Shown here: positions 47,119 to 56,158 of the stretch, piece after piece
How positions within the stretch are numbered: the first letter of the stretch is position 1
How the letters are laid out: the number at the start of each line of letters is the position of its first letter
Source of the DNA: Candidatus Poribacteria bacterium
GTDB taxonomy: Bacteria > Poribacteria > WGA-4E > WGA-3G
Assembly (NCBI GenBank): GCA_022825825.1
Contig: JAJDWA010000034.1
Coordinates: 108,828-172,827, forward strand
DNA length: 64,000 nt
Direction of reading: 5' to 3'
The notes under the pieces: generated by a model
What the model was told of the DNA's origin: nothing
Seen by the model: only the letters and a program-made list of their open reading frames with translations
Database searches by the model: none
Program-made: the position numbers and the translations under genes

Positions 47119-48993
47119 TTACAAAAACGGATTTTCAACATCATAAAAGTACGCAGGCTCTTCCACCGAAACTTTACTATCCTTAGTCAATCGGACAGGT
47201 GAAGAAAATTGCTCCAAAATCTCCTTACGGGAAAGCCATTCACACGCCATACAAATCCATAGTTGACGATGACCGAAGTGATCGTAAATATCAGACAGTG
47301 ATTGTTCACCTCCCGCATCCTCTAAAAAATCGAGTAGCGGCTTAAAAAACGTCTGCGCGTTATCTTCTAAATATGTATCAATCAGTTGCAACACCTTGCC
47401 AAGGTTTTCCTCATTTTTCGGAACATTGATAATATCGGTAAAAATCGCATTAAAAAACTTTGGGTTATGCTTAAGTGCTTGATAAATCACTTTTCGCTTT
47501 GGCGCTTCACCATGTCTGATGGTTTCAAGACGGGCTAACTCACGTACCGCATAGGTTAAATAAAGAAATGTATAATTGTAATCTTTCTTGACATAGAACC
47601 ACTTTTCTGTTTTGTCAAGTACGGTAGTGACCATGCTTGCTGCGTTAAATAGTTGAGATTCTTTATCACGTTCACCAATAACATCAAGGTCTTTATGTAA
47701 ATCAGTAAGAGACGGGTCTTTAGTCCAAAGTATTTCACTTTGAGACATGATAGCAAGGATTCCACTCCCTTGTAAGTTCCTTTCCATCAACTTTTTATAT
47801 GCATTTCGGTTTTGGAGTCTTACGCGGATCGGTATCCCATCCTCAATTAATTGACAATCTCTTTGTTGAAATTTCGTGCCATCCCTTATAATGAGCGTGA
47901 TATTAACATTCGTCTTTTCCCAAACGTTGTCTTCCGCTAAATTATTGGTGAGAATAGCAGCAACAATGTAACGATCCTCGGCAATAGTATCTACAAACCT
48001 TTGGACAGCATCTTCAATTTGAGAGTGAATATCTACTTTCAGACGAGGTGGATGCAATTCGGGTTCGGAATTATCACAGTAATAGGCGGGTTCTTCTACT
48101 GCAATTTGGCTTTTGACGGTAAGTTTCATCGGAACAGATACCTGCTTGATAACCCCTTTCCATGTCAACCATTGGCATATCACATCAACAGACGCATCGC
48201 GGAATTTTGAATGGAAATAGGCGTTCATCTCTGAGTTTGTACGAGGTCCCTTTTGTTCCATGAGATAATCCAAAATCGGTTGGAAGATAAACTGACGATC
48301 ATCAATGTAGGCATTAATTGCATCAAGTGCTTCTTGAATAACAGCTTCGTTCTTTTCGCAATTAATCAGGTCAGTATAAACATGAGTGAAAAAATCAGGG
48401 TTGTAATCAAGGGCGGGTTGGATAACTTCTCGTGCTGGGATTTGATTGTTCAATAGCACCTCTATCCGTGCTAACCCTTGCACAACACTTAGAAGTGATA
48501 AGAAAGAGGTTATCACATCATTATTAACATAAAGCTGTTTTTCGGCATAGATAAGGGATGGCAAGGTTTCAGCAATAACGTTCAGCACTTGGAGTTGTTT
48601 ATCACGTTCCCCGATACTATCACGGCTTGCGTTTTTAGCGTACCATTCCTTGATTGAGTCATCTCGTGAAAATAGAAGTGTACTGTGGGAAAAATAGGAG
48701 TGCATGAACGAACCTTGTTGCGCACTCTCTATTGATCGCTTAAAGGAACTACGCGGAGACAAACCTGCGTGTATGTTCACGCCATTTTCCACAAGTGAGA
48801 AAAACGATTGTGTCGGACGTATACCATCTTTGCCAATGATTTCAACGTCCAAATCCGACCTTTCCCAGACCTGTGCATGGGAGAAACTACCAGCAATAAT
48901 TGCGGCGAGGATATACGGATCTGCCTGCACCTTTTCAACAAGTGAATCTACTGCTTCATAATACTGTTGTTCAACAGCGTCTTGGGATTTCAT
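47119..48993 (-). CDS. Tandem nucleotidyltransferase-like protein, second copy degenerate
   Basis: A 624-residue cytoplasmic protein made of two homologous halves. The first half (about 1-310) has a polymerase-beta-like nucleotidyltransferase motif: AAIIAGSFSHAQVWERSDLD, with Gly35-Ser36 and Asp47/Asp49. The second half (about 325-624) repeats the fold but reads LTNNLAEDNVWEKTNVNITL, so the GS and both catalytic Asp are replaced. Both halves end with a matching segment (VPMKLTVKSQIAVEEPAYYC; SPVRLTKDSKVSVEEPAYFY), which makes the duplication clear. Both also share GERDKxxQLxN and a helical domain. Substrate unknown. It may be an aminoglycoside-transferase-like or regulatory enzyme. Confidence 0.75.
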   Translation of the reverse strand: MKSQDAVEQQYYEAVDSLVEKVQADPYILAAIIAGSFSHAQVWERSDLDVEIIGKDGIRPTQSFFSLVENGVNIHAGLSPRSSFKRSIESAQQGSFMHSYFSHSTLLFSRDDSIKEWYAKNASRDSIGERDKQLQVLNVIAETLPSLIYAEKQLYVNNDVITSFLSLLSVVQGLARIEVLLNNQIPAREVIQPALDYNPDFFTHVYTDLINCEKNEAVIQEALDAINAYIDDRQFIFQPILDYLMEQKGPRTNSEMNAYFHSKFRDASVDVICQWLTWKGVIKQVSVPMKLTVKSQIAVEEPAYYCDNSEPELHPPRLKVDIHSQIEDAVQRFVDTIAEDRYIVAAILTNNLAEDNVWEKTNVNITLIIRDGTKFQQRDCQLIEDGIPIRVRLQNRNAYKKLMERNLQGSGILAIMSQSEILWTKDPSLTDLHKDLDVIGERDKESQLFNAASMVTTVLDKTEKWFYVKKDYNYTFLYLTYAVRELARLETIRHGEAPKRKVIYQALKHNPKFFNAIFTDIINVPKNEENLGKVLQLIDTYLEDNAQTFFKPLLDFLEDAGGEQSLSDIYDHFGHRQLWICMACEWLSRKEILEQFSSPVRLTKDSKVSVEEPAYFYDVENPFL

Positions 48994-49069
48994 CAGTCTC
49001 GTCTCCTATTCAATATATCATCTGCGTTCTATCAAATTATTTCAGTTTTCGACAGAAATGGCTGTATTT

Positions 49070-50221
49070 TTAATTTCTGATATGTTTCTGCCGATATACT
49101 TTACCCCCTTTTATAATAACGATAGGTTCAAGGATTTGTCTACTAATTTTTGCTTTTCCGCGGGCATCAAGCAATTGGAATTCACCCTCGCGCATTTCAA
49201 ACACAACCGCATCTCCCCACGCACCTGCCGTTAATGTTCCAACCTGTCCCGGCATCAAAATCGTATCTGCGGGGACACTGGTCACTTTTGCTAATGCATC
49301 ATCAAGTGACATACCAAGAAAAAGAAATTTATTGACGACATTGACCAGATCATAAACCGGCCCGTTAATATTATAGACATGTAAGTCGGATGAAATCGTA
49401 GTCGGTTCAACACTTTGTGCCATCGCCTTTTCAACGACATCCCAACTGAAAGAGCCTGCACCATGCCCAACGTCAAAGATAACACCGCGTTCAATCGCAG
49501 CATGCACAGAATCTCGAATTTTGCCATTTTCGTCTAAAATACCGCATGCCATATCGTGGAAACAGTGGGTTAAGATATCCCGCTTGCCCATCACTGCCAA
49601 TATGTCGTCTATTGACTCGCACCAGGCGTCTTGTGGGTGAACCATCATCGGAAGTTCTGCTGCATCAGCAGCTTCGCGCGCTTTGTGCAGCGGTTGCATG
49701 CCTGCCCGTTCTCCGACAATAGAATTGCGCGTCAATCGCACTTTAACCCCTAAAATTATATCACGATGCTGCTCTATCATTCGGCATGCTTTATCAACAT
49801 CTGCATAGTCTGGATTCTCTAATTCCCCAATTTCCTGTGTCAGCATCCCTTGTGAAGATATATTCAATTGGGCAAGTATTCGGGTATCACTTACGTCTAT
49901 CACATACTTACGAAATCCAGGGAAAGTGTCTGCACCTGCTGAACCAGCATCAACAACTGTCGTCGCGCCGCGTGCCAAACAGGTCGGATCAGGTTCAATA
50001 CCGAAGTGGCTAACACCGTGAAAGACATGCACGTGCAAATCAATCAACCCCGGTGTGACATAACACCCTTCTGCGTTCACGACGTCTCGTGCTTCAGAAG
50101 TAGCAATGTTATCATTAACGGCAGAGACGCAGCCATCAACGAATGCTATATCTTTTCGGGCATGGATATCCTGTGCTGGATCAATTAAAGTTCCGTTTTT
50201 GATAATCAGATCATAATTCAT
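49070..50221 (-). CDS. Amidohydrolase-family metallohydrolase (dihydroorotase-like)
   Basis: A 383-residue enzyme of the amidohydrolase superfamily with the usual metal ligands: HVHVF in GLIDLHVHVFHGVSHFG, a carboxylated-Lys candidate in LGVKVRLTRNS, His in PMMVHPQDA and in TISSDLHVYNINGP with the final Asp. The ending GKVYRQKHIRN and the pattern DAGSAGADTFPGFRKYVID resemble the group annotated as amidohydrolase/deacetylase family metallohydrolases. Its ATG overlaps the stop of the preceding MNT-HEPN gene by one base (TAATG), so the two are translationally coupled. The substrate is not determined. Confidence 0.82.
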   Translation of the reverse strand: MNYDLIIKNGTLIDPAQDIHARKDIAFVDGCVSAVNDNIATSEARDVVNAEGCYVTPGLIDLHVHVFHGVSHFGIEPDPTCLARGATTVVDAGSAGADTFPGFRKYVIDVSDTRILAQLNISSQGMLTQEIGELENPDYADVDKACRMIEQHRDIILGVKVRLTRNSIVGERAGMQPLHKAREAADAAELPMMVHPQDAWCESIDDILAVMGKRDILTHCFHDMACGILDENGKIRDSVHAAIERGVIFDVGHGAGSFSWDVVEKAMAQSVEPTTISSDLHVYNINGPVYDLVNVVNKFLFLGMSLDDALAKVTSVPADTILMPGQVGTLTAGAWGDAVVFEMREGEFQLLDARGKAKISRQILEPIVIIKGGKVYRQKHIRN

Positions 50222-50979
50222 TAGGAATTGTTCTCATCCTCTTCAATAGGTAGTTTCAAATGTTCACGTACTGTTTGGCGTACTTCTTCACAGATTTGCA
50301 TGGCATGCTCCGTATCAGCCTCAGTAGGCGACGCACTCAGGTACCGTGTTTCTACCGCATGTTTAGAAAGTTTTGATAAACCTGCTTTCCAAGCGTGCCA
50401 AGCGGGAATCGTGGGTAGAATCAAATTTAACAGATCTTCTAAATTGTGCGTCCTCTGAATGGGGATATTATTTTCTTGAAGCCAAGCCTTAAGATATTTT
50501 TCTGCACACTGCTGAGCTAAAAAGCAGATGACATGGTATACTGGATCCGGCCCGTGCTGAAGCTGCATTGCTGCATTATAATCCCCTTCTGCTCTTTCTA
50601 CCCATTCCAAAGTTATAGGATTCATTTCGGTATTCTCTTTTTTATGTGGTTTGATATAAAAACCGGCAGATTCATAAAGTATTTCCCCTTTTTCAGCCAC
50701 CTCACGGAAAAACCAATCGTTGTGTGAAATACGGTAAGCAATCTCTTCAGGTGAACGCACAATAAGGTCCATACTGAATCGGCGTGGAATTCGTTCTTGA
50801 ATCTCTGATGCTTGCTGACGCGTTTCCGATTTCGCTACCGGCATCACCACTAATAAGTCAACATCAGAAAATTCGGAAGGCGTGCCATACGCATACGACC
50901 CGAAGAGAATAACCTGCAACGGTGCAAATTCACGCACAATGTCATCACATGTGGCTTGAATATCTTTGCGGCTAACCAT
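50221..50979 (-). CDS. Fused MNT nucleotidyltransferase-HEPN protein
   Basis: A 252-residue protein joining two domains normally encoded by neighbouring genes. Residues about 1-100 are a minimal nucleotidyltransferase: VILFGSYAYGTPSEFSDVDL with Gly27-Ser28 and Asp39/Asp41, and a third Asp in SMDLIVRSPEE. Residues about 120-240 are a HEPN domain: WVERAEGDYNAAMQLQHG, then HVICFLAQQCAEKYLKAWLQ, RTHNLEDLL and ETRYLSASPTEAD. In type VII systems MntA AMPylates the HepT toxin. Fusion in one chain is also known among kanamycin-transferase-like proteins. The canonical RX4-6H of HEPN ribonucleases is not obvious. It is coupled to the downstream amidohydrolase. Confidence 0.8.
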   Translation of the reverse strand: MVSRKDIQATCDDIVREFAPLQVILFGSYAYGTPSEFSDVDLLVVMPVAKSETRQQASEIQERIPRRFSMDLIVRSPEEIAYRISHNDWFFREVAEKGEILYESAGFYIKPHKKENTEMNPITLEWVERAEGDYNAAMQLQHGPDPVYHVICFLAQQCAEKYLKAWLQENNIPIQRTHNLEDLLNLILPTIPAWHAWKAGLSKLSKHAVETRYLSASPTEADTEHAMQICEEVRQTVREHLKLPIEEDENNS

Positions 50980-51138
50980 CTTTTTTACTATCCTTTTGCG
51001 ATGTTATGGGAGAGCGGTTTGTTTGCAGTTCATCAATCTACGCGTTTGTTGTCAGAACCGAATCAATTATGCTATATAAATCTTAAGCTTGCAAGTAAAA
51101 TTTCACGAAGCGCAATGTTACGGACTGGCAAAATCTTA

Positions 51139-51167
51139 TTGATTTTCGTTGTAGGACATGTTATTAT
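51139..51167 (+). promoter_or_regulatory. Promoter candidate for the PD40 gene pair
   Basis: TTGATT (51139-51144) and TATTAT (51162-51167) with 17 bases between, about 120 bases upstream of the ATG at 51288. The 308-base gap 50980-51287 shows no other feature. Confidence 0.4.
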
Positions 51168-51287
51168 ATAAACTGCAATCACATTGATGAAGATCGCGGT
51201 ATTTAAGATTTTCACTACCTCTCGTAATTATGTTGGCAAAATCTCACGTTTTGTGTTTTGGACACAACCCTAAAATGGAGGGACGCG

Positions 51288-52334
51288 ATGATACATTTTT
51301 TTGGAAAGCATATGAGAATGTTGTGTTTATGTTTTTTCCTTCTGTGCAGTGTATTCATAGTCAATACTAAAATGGTTCATGCTGATGAGATTATTTATCA
51401 GCCAAATGAACGGCATCAGAAAGGAATCTGGATTAGTAATCTCAACGGACGCAATACTCGTCTCCTATTTAATCCACCTATTGTTGCCAAACGGATTTCA
51501 ATTCAAGACGGAGACCGATACATCCTGTGTGTTGGTATAGGCATAGGGATTGAAGATGGAACTGACGTATACCTATTTGACACTAAAAATGTGGACAGAG
51601 GTCGCAAGGATCTAACTTACGGTCAATTTAGCACTGTTAGAGATGCTGCGATTTCAGTGAATGGAGATGTCGTATTTTCAAACGTTATCAATAATGAGTT
51701 CCCTGATGGTATCTATCTTATACCAAATGAGGAGATTCATGAGACATTTCCGAAAGCGGAAAAACTGTTTGATGGTGCCGCAAACTATGTTGATTGGGCA
51801 CCTAACGGACAAGAGATTGTCTTTTCAAACAACAACGGCATCTTCCTTCTCAATGTAGATACGAAAAAGGTTTCCCAGATACTTGATTACGGGTATCGTC
51901 CTGTTTTCTCACCCGATGGGAGTAAGTTAGCTTTTGTTGTTCCGGGGCCCCTACAAAATAAAGGAAAACGGACCCGAAAAATAGGTATGATTTCTCTCAA
52001 TGACCCAAAAGATGAGAAGGTATTTGAAACTACAAAAACTGACTTATATTGTAATTATCTCACGTGGACACCGGATGGAAAGTCTATCTCTTATGTATTA
52101 GCGGAAGTTAAAGGGCTTTTAATATGGGCACTCCTATTGGACTACACAAACTTCGTTGTCTCGATTACAGACGGTAGACCCGGTAGACCCAAACAGATTT
52201 TACAACATATTGAAGGTGGTGCGCGCGCATTAGAATGGACACAAAAAGCCTATTCTGTTGAACCTGAATCCAAACTGACGACTACATGGGGACAATTGAA
52301 ACGTGACACAAAAAATGGAGGAAATCATGAATAA
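51288..52334 (+). CDS. Secreted PD40/TolB-like beta-propeller protein with C-terminal motif (1)
   Basis: A 348-residue exported protein from ATG 51288 (GGAGG six bases upstream; the frame extends to 51258). The signal peptide (residues 1-33) ends before DEIIYQPNER. The rest has TolB-like blades: GIWISNLNGRNTRLLFN, VDWAPNGQEIVFSNNNGI, and PVFSPDGSKLAFVVPG. This matches WD40-like PD40 propellers that bind partners in the periplasm or on the surface. It ends with the motif VEPESKLTTTWGQLK, then ten more residues. The same motif closes three other secreted proteins here. The next gene is a paralogue overlapping it by 8 bases. Confidence 0.82.
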   Translation: MIHFFGKHMRMLCLCFFLLCSVFIVNTKMVHADEIIYQPNERHQKGIWISNLNGRNTRLLFNPPIVAKRISIQDGDRYILCVGIGIGIEDGTDVYLFDTKNVDRGRKDLTYGQFSTVRDAAISVNGDVVFSNVINNEFPDGIYLIPNEEIHETFPKAEKLFDGAANYVDWAPNGQEIVFSNNNGIFLLNVDTKKVSQILDYGYRPVFSPDGSKLAFVVPGPLQNKGKRTRKIGMISLNDPKDEKVFETTKTDLYCNYLTWTPDGKSISYVLAEVKGLLIWALLLDYTNFVVSITDGRPGRPKQILQHIEGGARALEWTQKAYSVEPESKLTTTWGQLKRDTKNGGNHE

Positions 52335-53391
52335 TAAACTTCAAACCTACTGCTTGCTCAGTTTAATAGGCATGAGTTTGTTTTGTTTCTCAACTTATGT
52401 TAATGCCGCCCCAACAGGAGAAATCATCTTTGTGCATCCCAACGCAGAGGGGGAAATATGGATTTCTAATGCGGTAGGCACTAACGCACGTAAACTCTTT
52501 CGTCATACGTTTCATAATATAGATAAAATAGAAGTACAGAAAGATGGAGACTATGTACTTGCGGTTGTTGACAAACTGATAGAAAATAATCCAATAGTGA
52601 TAAATAACGTAAATGTGGGGGCTGTTGGTCTATCACGTACTGAAGTTTTCCTTTTAGATAGGAAAAACCCGAATAAAAAGGCAAAAGATATTACACTTGG
52701 CAGATTTGAGGCAATCCGTGATGCTGATATAACGAAAACAGGGGATGTCATCATTTTCGCACCCCCGACGTTTCTTCTTTTTAAGCGTGAACAACTTACG
52801 CAGCCTGAACCGGAAGCAGAACATATAATGGATTTACCTAAACAGGAAATCTCGAATTTTCAATGCTCTCCAAATGGAACGCACATTGCTTATGTTAAAA
52901 CTTCTGGTAGAAGTGAGGGAGATCTGTTTCTGTTAGACATTGCGACAAAAGACATTTTCCGCATTGCTGAAAATGTAAGGTATAATTCTTTAGCCTTTTC
53001 ACCTGATGGAAAACAGATCGCTTTCAGTATGGATGTTAAAAAAGATGGAAAGAGTTTTGGAACAGGGATAGCGGTTGCTCCGATCCAACCTAACGCTGAG
53101 ATAGAGATCATACACATCAAGGAGGGTTTTCAGTTTGGGGTTGAATCTTGGACTCCAGATGGACAGTATATCGCTTATTGGTCTTATAGGCATCCATCAT
53201 TTGTCAATAACATTGAACTCTTCCGATCTACCAGAAACTTTGTTGTTCCTGCGACAGGTGGTGAACCTGAGCAAATATTGATTACAATAAAGAACACTGT
53301 TCGTGAACTTGATTGGATTCGACAGGCCTATCCTGTTGAACCTGCTGACTCTCTTGTGACAACCTGGGGCAAATTAAAGGCGCAAAAATAA
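52327..53391 (+). CDS. Secreted PD40/TolB-like beta-propeller protein with C-terminal motif (2)
   Basis: A 354-residue paralogue of the previous gene. ATG 52327 follows TGGAGGA and overlaps the previous stop; an earlier ATG at 52303 is unlikely. The signal peptide includes YCLLSLIGMSLFCFSTYVNA. Blades such as IWISNAVGTNARKLFRH and LAFSPDGKQIAFSMDVKK indicate a TolB-like propeller. It ends VEPADSLVTTWGKLKAQK, the motif being at the true C terminus. The close overlap means both are translated from one message. Function unknown. Confidence 0.82.
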   Translation: MNNKLQTYCLLSLIGMSLFCFSTYVNAAPTGEIIFVHPNAEGEIWISNAVGTNARKLFRHTFHNIDKIEVQKDGDYVLAVVDKLIENNPIVINNVNVGAVGLSRTEVFLLDRKNPNKKAKDITLGRFEAIRDADITKTGDVIIFAPPTFLLFKREQLTQPEPEAEHIMDLPKQEISNFQCSPNGTHIAYVKTSGRSEGDLFLLDIATKDIFRIAENVRYNSLAFSPDGKQIAFSMDVKKDGKSFGTGIAVAPIQPNAEIEIIHIKEGFQFGVESWTPDGQYIAYWSYRHPSFVNNIELFRSTRNFVVPATGGEPEQILITIKNTVRELDWIRQAYPVEPADSLVTTWGKLKAQK

Positions 53392-53411
53392 ATTGCGATA
53401 ACTATCTTGCG

Positions 53412-54308
53412 TTATACATGTGGTGGCTTTTTAGGATTTACCAACTGATTTATATATGCTTCTTGATAAGTTTCCCAATTATCCGTGGGCGGAATCTCGA
53501 AAAGTCCGGATGTCCAGACTTCGGGTTTCTTCTGAATTCGCATTAACATATCGCGTGCGTTCAGATAACGGCAGTAATCATCAAGATTTTCTATAGTGAT
53601 ATTTTTATCAAGAAATGTTTGAAGCCATTCGCTACGTGGATAATGGGCATCTATTTCGTTTAATGGTAGTAACTTCCCACTATATTTCAATATTTCAACA
53701 CCGTTCATCATATAGGTTTGACTGATCGTGGTAGCAGCGTGCCGCTCGTTGTATTGCGCCCCAAAACGATCTTGCAACGACTGCACGGTATCAGGTTCGT
53801 TGTGTTCCTCAACCCATGTATCAGTTTCAATGTGAAATCTTTCTGTACGGTTTTCGGCAGAATCTCTGAGCTCTTCGACCTGTTCACGAATTCTTTCAAC
53901 CCGTTCCTCTGAATTGTCTCGAGATTCTGCCGCTTTCTCCTGAATTCTTTCAATCTGCTCTTCCGCCGCTTCCGCGTTTTGTTCAATCTGTTCCTGAATT
54001 CTTTCAATCTGCTCTTCGGCGTTTTCTCTGGTCTGTTCAAGTCGCTCGTGAATTTTTTCAACCTGTTCTTCAACAGTTCTCTGATGCTCTTCTAAACTAT
54101 TATGTAACCTCCGGATTTCTTCTTCAGCTGCTTCCGCTGCCCGATCAATCTGATTGTGAATTCTCTTAATTTGCTCTTCAGCAGTGTCTCTCTGTTCCTC
54201 TAATTGATGGTGGATTCTCTCAACTGATTCTTGGGCGGTTCTTTCGTTTTCCTCCAAGCGATTTTGAATTCCGTCAATAAGTTCTTGTGCGTGTTCTAAG
54301 ATGTTCAT
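53412..54308 (-). CDS. Long helical-repeat protein (eight 18-residue repeats) with unknown C-terminal domain
   Basis: A 298-residue protein. Residues 9-152 consist of eight consecutive 18-residue units, consensus E-Q-I/V-E-R-I-H/Q-x-Q-I/L-E-E-x-R-x-x-A-E (for example EQIERIQEQIEQNAEAAE). At 3.6 residues per turn, 18 residues is exactly five turns, so this should be a long single helix or nearly straight bundle, unlike heptad coiled coils. The C-terminal part (about 165-298) is unlike anything I recognise. No signal peptide is visible. It could be a structural or tether protein. It lies between the convergent PD40 pair and PhyH-HEAT. The repeat is easily seen in the DNA as 54-base periodicity. 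Confidence 0.8.
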   Translation of the reverse strand: MNILEHAQELIDGIQNRLEENERTAQESVERIHHQLEEQRDTAEEQIKRIHNQIDRAAEAAEEEIRRLHNSLEEHQRTVEEQVEKIHERLEQTRENAEEQIERIQEQIEQNAEAAEEQIERIQEKAAESRDNSEERVERIREQVEELRDSAENRTERFHIETDTWVEEHNEPDTVQSLQDRFGAQYNERHAATTISQTYMMNGVEILKYSGKLLPLNEIDAHYPRSEWLQTFLDKNITIENLDDYCRYLNARDMLMRIQKKPEVWTSGLFEIPPTDNWETYQEAYINQLVNPKKPPHV

Positions 54309-54339
54309 GAAATCTTCCTCCTTAAATATGGAATAATAG

Positions 54340-54368
54340 TGTAGGCGCGCTTACGAGGCACGCCTACA
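54340..54368. repeat. Inverted repeat with GTAGGCG arms
   Basis: TGTAGGCG (54340-54347) pairs with CGCCTACA (54361-54368), extended by GC/GC after one mismatch. Its arms match the palindrome at 59685-59713. It lies between two minus-strand genes. Confidence 0.5.
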
Positions 54369-54398
54369 ACAGTTTTACAATCTGTAAACTCTATTACC

Positions 54399-55907
54399 TT
54401 AGAATGTGCTTTCGCGGTTGGTAATAGGACACCATCGCGCCATCAGCAGATAATCAAAGAGTGCTGATTCTGCTTCTGGTGTGCCGATCCGTTTGAGTGC
54501 GTGGATAGAATTGTCCCGCACGTACCGATTTTTATCCGATAACGACTCCTTCAAAACGGGAATCGCATCGCTGGAAGCAGGGCCAATTTGTGCTAACGCT
54601 AATGCTGACTCAAAACGGACTTGTACGTCATCATCACTCGCCAGCATATCTATTAACGTTGGCACAGCAGGTGCTGCAGGCGGTCCTATTGCGCCGAATG
54701 CCTCAGGAATGTATCGTCGGACCTCAACGTTGCTATCTTCAAAGTGTTCCATTAAAACAGAGACGGCTGGTTCGGCTGCACTTCCGATTTGTGCTAAAGC
54801 GTAAGATGCTTCAACTCGCACTGCATCATTTTCATGTTCCAATGCTTCGCAAAGTGGTTGTACAGCGGGTGCCTCGACCGCTGCTAATCCATACGATGCC
54901 ATTCGTCGCGTGGATCCATTTTCAGCGGCAAGCTTTTCAATCAATGCTGACACAGCAGATTCGCCAATTGCCCCCAATGCATAAGCAGCATTCAAACGAG
55001 CGGGTTCATAGTCGTCCTGTAAAGCCTCGCTTAACATCGGGATAGCGTCTGCTGCGGACTCTCCTAACAACCCCAATTCATCGGCAGCATCTGAACGTAC
55101 AGCCGGGTCCTCATCACCCAATGCTTCAATGTGTCGCGACAAACTGCCGTTGGCTTGCTTCGGATCATGCCCATTGGAATTTCCCTTCATCCAACGCCAA
55201 ACGTGTCGCCATGTGGTTTCATGCCTTTTAGCAGCAGGGTTACCATTCTCATCAAGTTCACCAATGCTCCACGTTGGATTTTCCATGTTCCATTCCGGCT
55301 GTTGTGGTTCATCCAATCGGATAAACTGAAACTTCATCATGTAGCGAGTTTTATCAGTCTGGTTTGCCATCGCACGATGCCACAAATCAAAGTGGATAAT
55401 TGATACCGTCCCCGCTTCGCCACTGAGTGCAACCTCACCATCGTTGTTGTCAGTAATTCTGTTACTGTAGTATTGCGTTCCCGACAAGATTGATGAGGGA
55501 CCGATTTCAACTGGTGTATCCTGCGGATAGTAGAACGCCATTGCCCAGCGGGGAAGGTGGTGCCGAACTTTCTGATGTCCCCAGTAGCTATCCTTATGGA
55601 AACCCTGACCTCCGCTATGTGGCGCGTTCCGATGCGGATGTCGATGTGAATGCATCACATAATTTTGCCCTAAAATACTGGTAAATGCCCCGCGAACGGC
55701 GGGATCCTCAAACACTGCTTGCAACTCTGGAACTCGTGGTAAGATATTATTCCCTAAGTTCCCCTCTTTTTCTGTATATTCCTGCGTTTTACGATAAATC
55801 GTCTCGTGAACACTGCGCGGCAATTCTGTTTTCACTGTAACATAACCGTTGACAATAAAATCACGCATCTGTTCATCGCTGAATAAATTAGAATGTGTTT
55901 GCATCAT
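54399..55907 (-). CDS. Phytanoyl-CoA dioxygenase-like protein fused to HEAT repeats
   Basis: A 502-residue protein. Residues about 10-215 are a PhyH-type Fe(II)/2-oxoglutarate dioxygenase fold with the HxD pair at 104/106 (GFHKDSYWGHQ) and a likely distal His at about 177 (IIHFDLWHRAMANQT) followed by an Arg a few residues later. Residues about 250-490 are HEAT-like repeats (EDSNVEVRRYIPEAFGAIGP; ALGAIGESAVSALIEKLA). The dioxygenase would hydroxylate an unidentified substrate, and the HEAT part may select a protein partner. The ATG at 55907 follows CGGAGAT; a TTG at 55910 and an ATG at 55904 are adjacent alternatives. Confidence 0.85.
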   Translation of the reverse strand: MMQTHSNLFSDEQMRDFIVNGYVTVKTELPRSVHETIYRKTQEYTEKEGNLGNNILPRVPELQAVFEDPAVRGAFTSILGQNYVMHSHRHPHRNAPHSGGQGFHKDSYWGHQKVRHHLPRWAMAFYYPQDTPVEIGPSSILSGTQYYSNRITDNNDGEVALSGEAGTVSIIHFDLWHRAMANQTDKTRYMMKFQFIRLDEPQQPEWNMENPTWSIGELDENGNPAAKRHETTWRHVWRWMKGNSNGHDPKQANGSLSRHIEALGDEDPAVRSDAADELGLLGESAADAIPMLSEALQDDYEPARLNAAYALGAIGESAVSALIEKLAAENGSTRRMASYGLAAVEAPAVQPLCEALEHENDAVRVEASYALAQIGSAAEPAVSVLMEHFEDSNVEVRRYIPEAFGAIGPPAAPAVPTLIDMLASDDDVQVRFESALALAQIGPASSDAIPVLKESLSDKNRYVRDNSIHALKRIGTPEAESALFDYLLMARWCPITNRESTF

Positions 55908-55945
55908 CAAATCTCCGTTTCTGTATCAAGATTAGGCGATTTTGT

Positions 55946-55971
55946 CACTATTACGCTATTTTGCAATAGTG
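55946..55971. promoter_or_regulatory. Inverted repeat upstream of the PhyH-HEAT gene
   Basis: CACTATT (55946-55952) and AATAGTG (55965-55971) are perfect arms around 12 bases in the gap between the two divergent genes. It could bind a dimeric regulator. The gap 55908-56158 otherwise holds only the promoter below. Confidence 0.25.
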
Positions 55972-56069
55972 TGCTTGAATTGATCTGTTACTATTTTACT
56001 TGACTTTTCATTATTTGTCATATAATTTTTCAATAAAAACCCAATTTTATTGTCATAATAGCAAAACAG

Positions 56070-56098
56070 TTTACAGAACCTTACCTTTTGTGTATGAT
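56070..56098 (+). promoter_or_regulatory. Promoter for the second protease/TPR gene
   Basis: TTTACA (56070-56075), 17 bases, TATGAT (56093-56098), ending 60 bases before the ATG at 56159. Confidence 0.55.
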
Positions 56099-56158
56099 TA
56101 AAGCAAAATTAGCCTTAGAAAAGATCGTAACTCTCGATTTTGATAAAGGAAAACTCTC

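Noticed and set aside
56000..56026. TTGACT and TATAAT upstream of the gene at 56159
   Set aside because: The spacer is only 15 bases; the pair at 56070-56098 with 17 bases is nearer the gene and better spaced.
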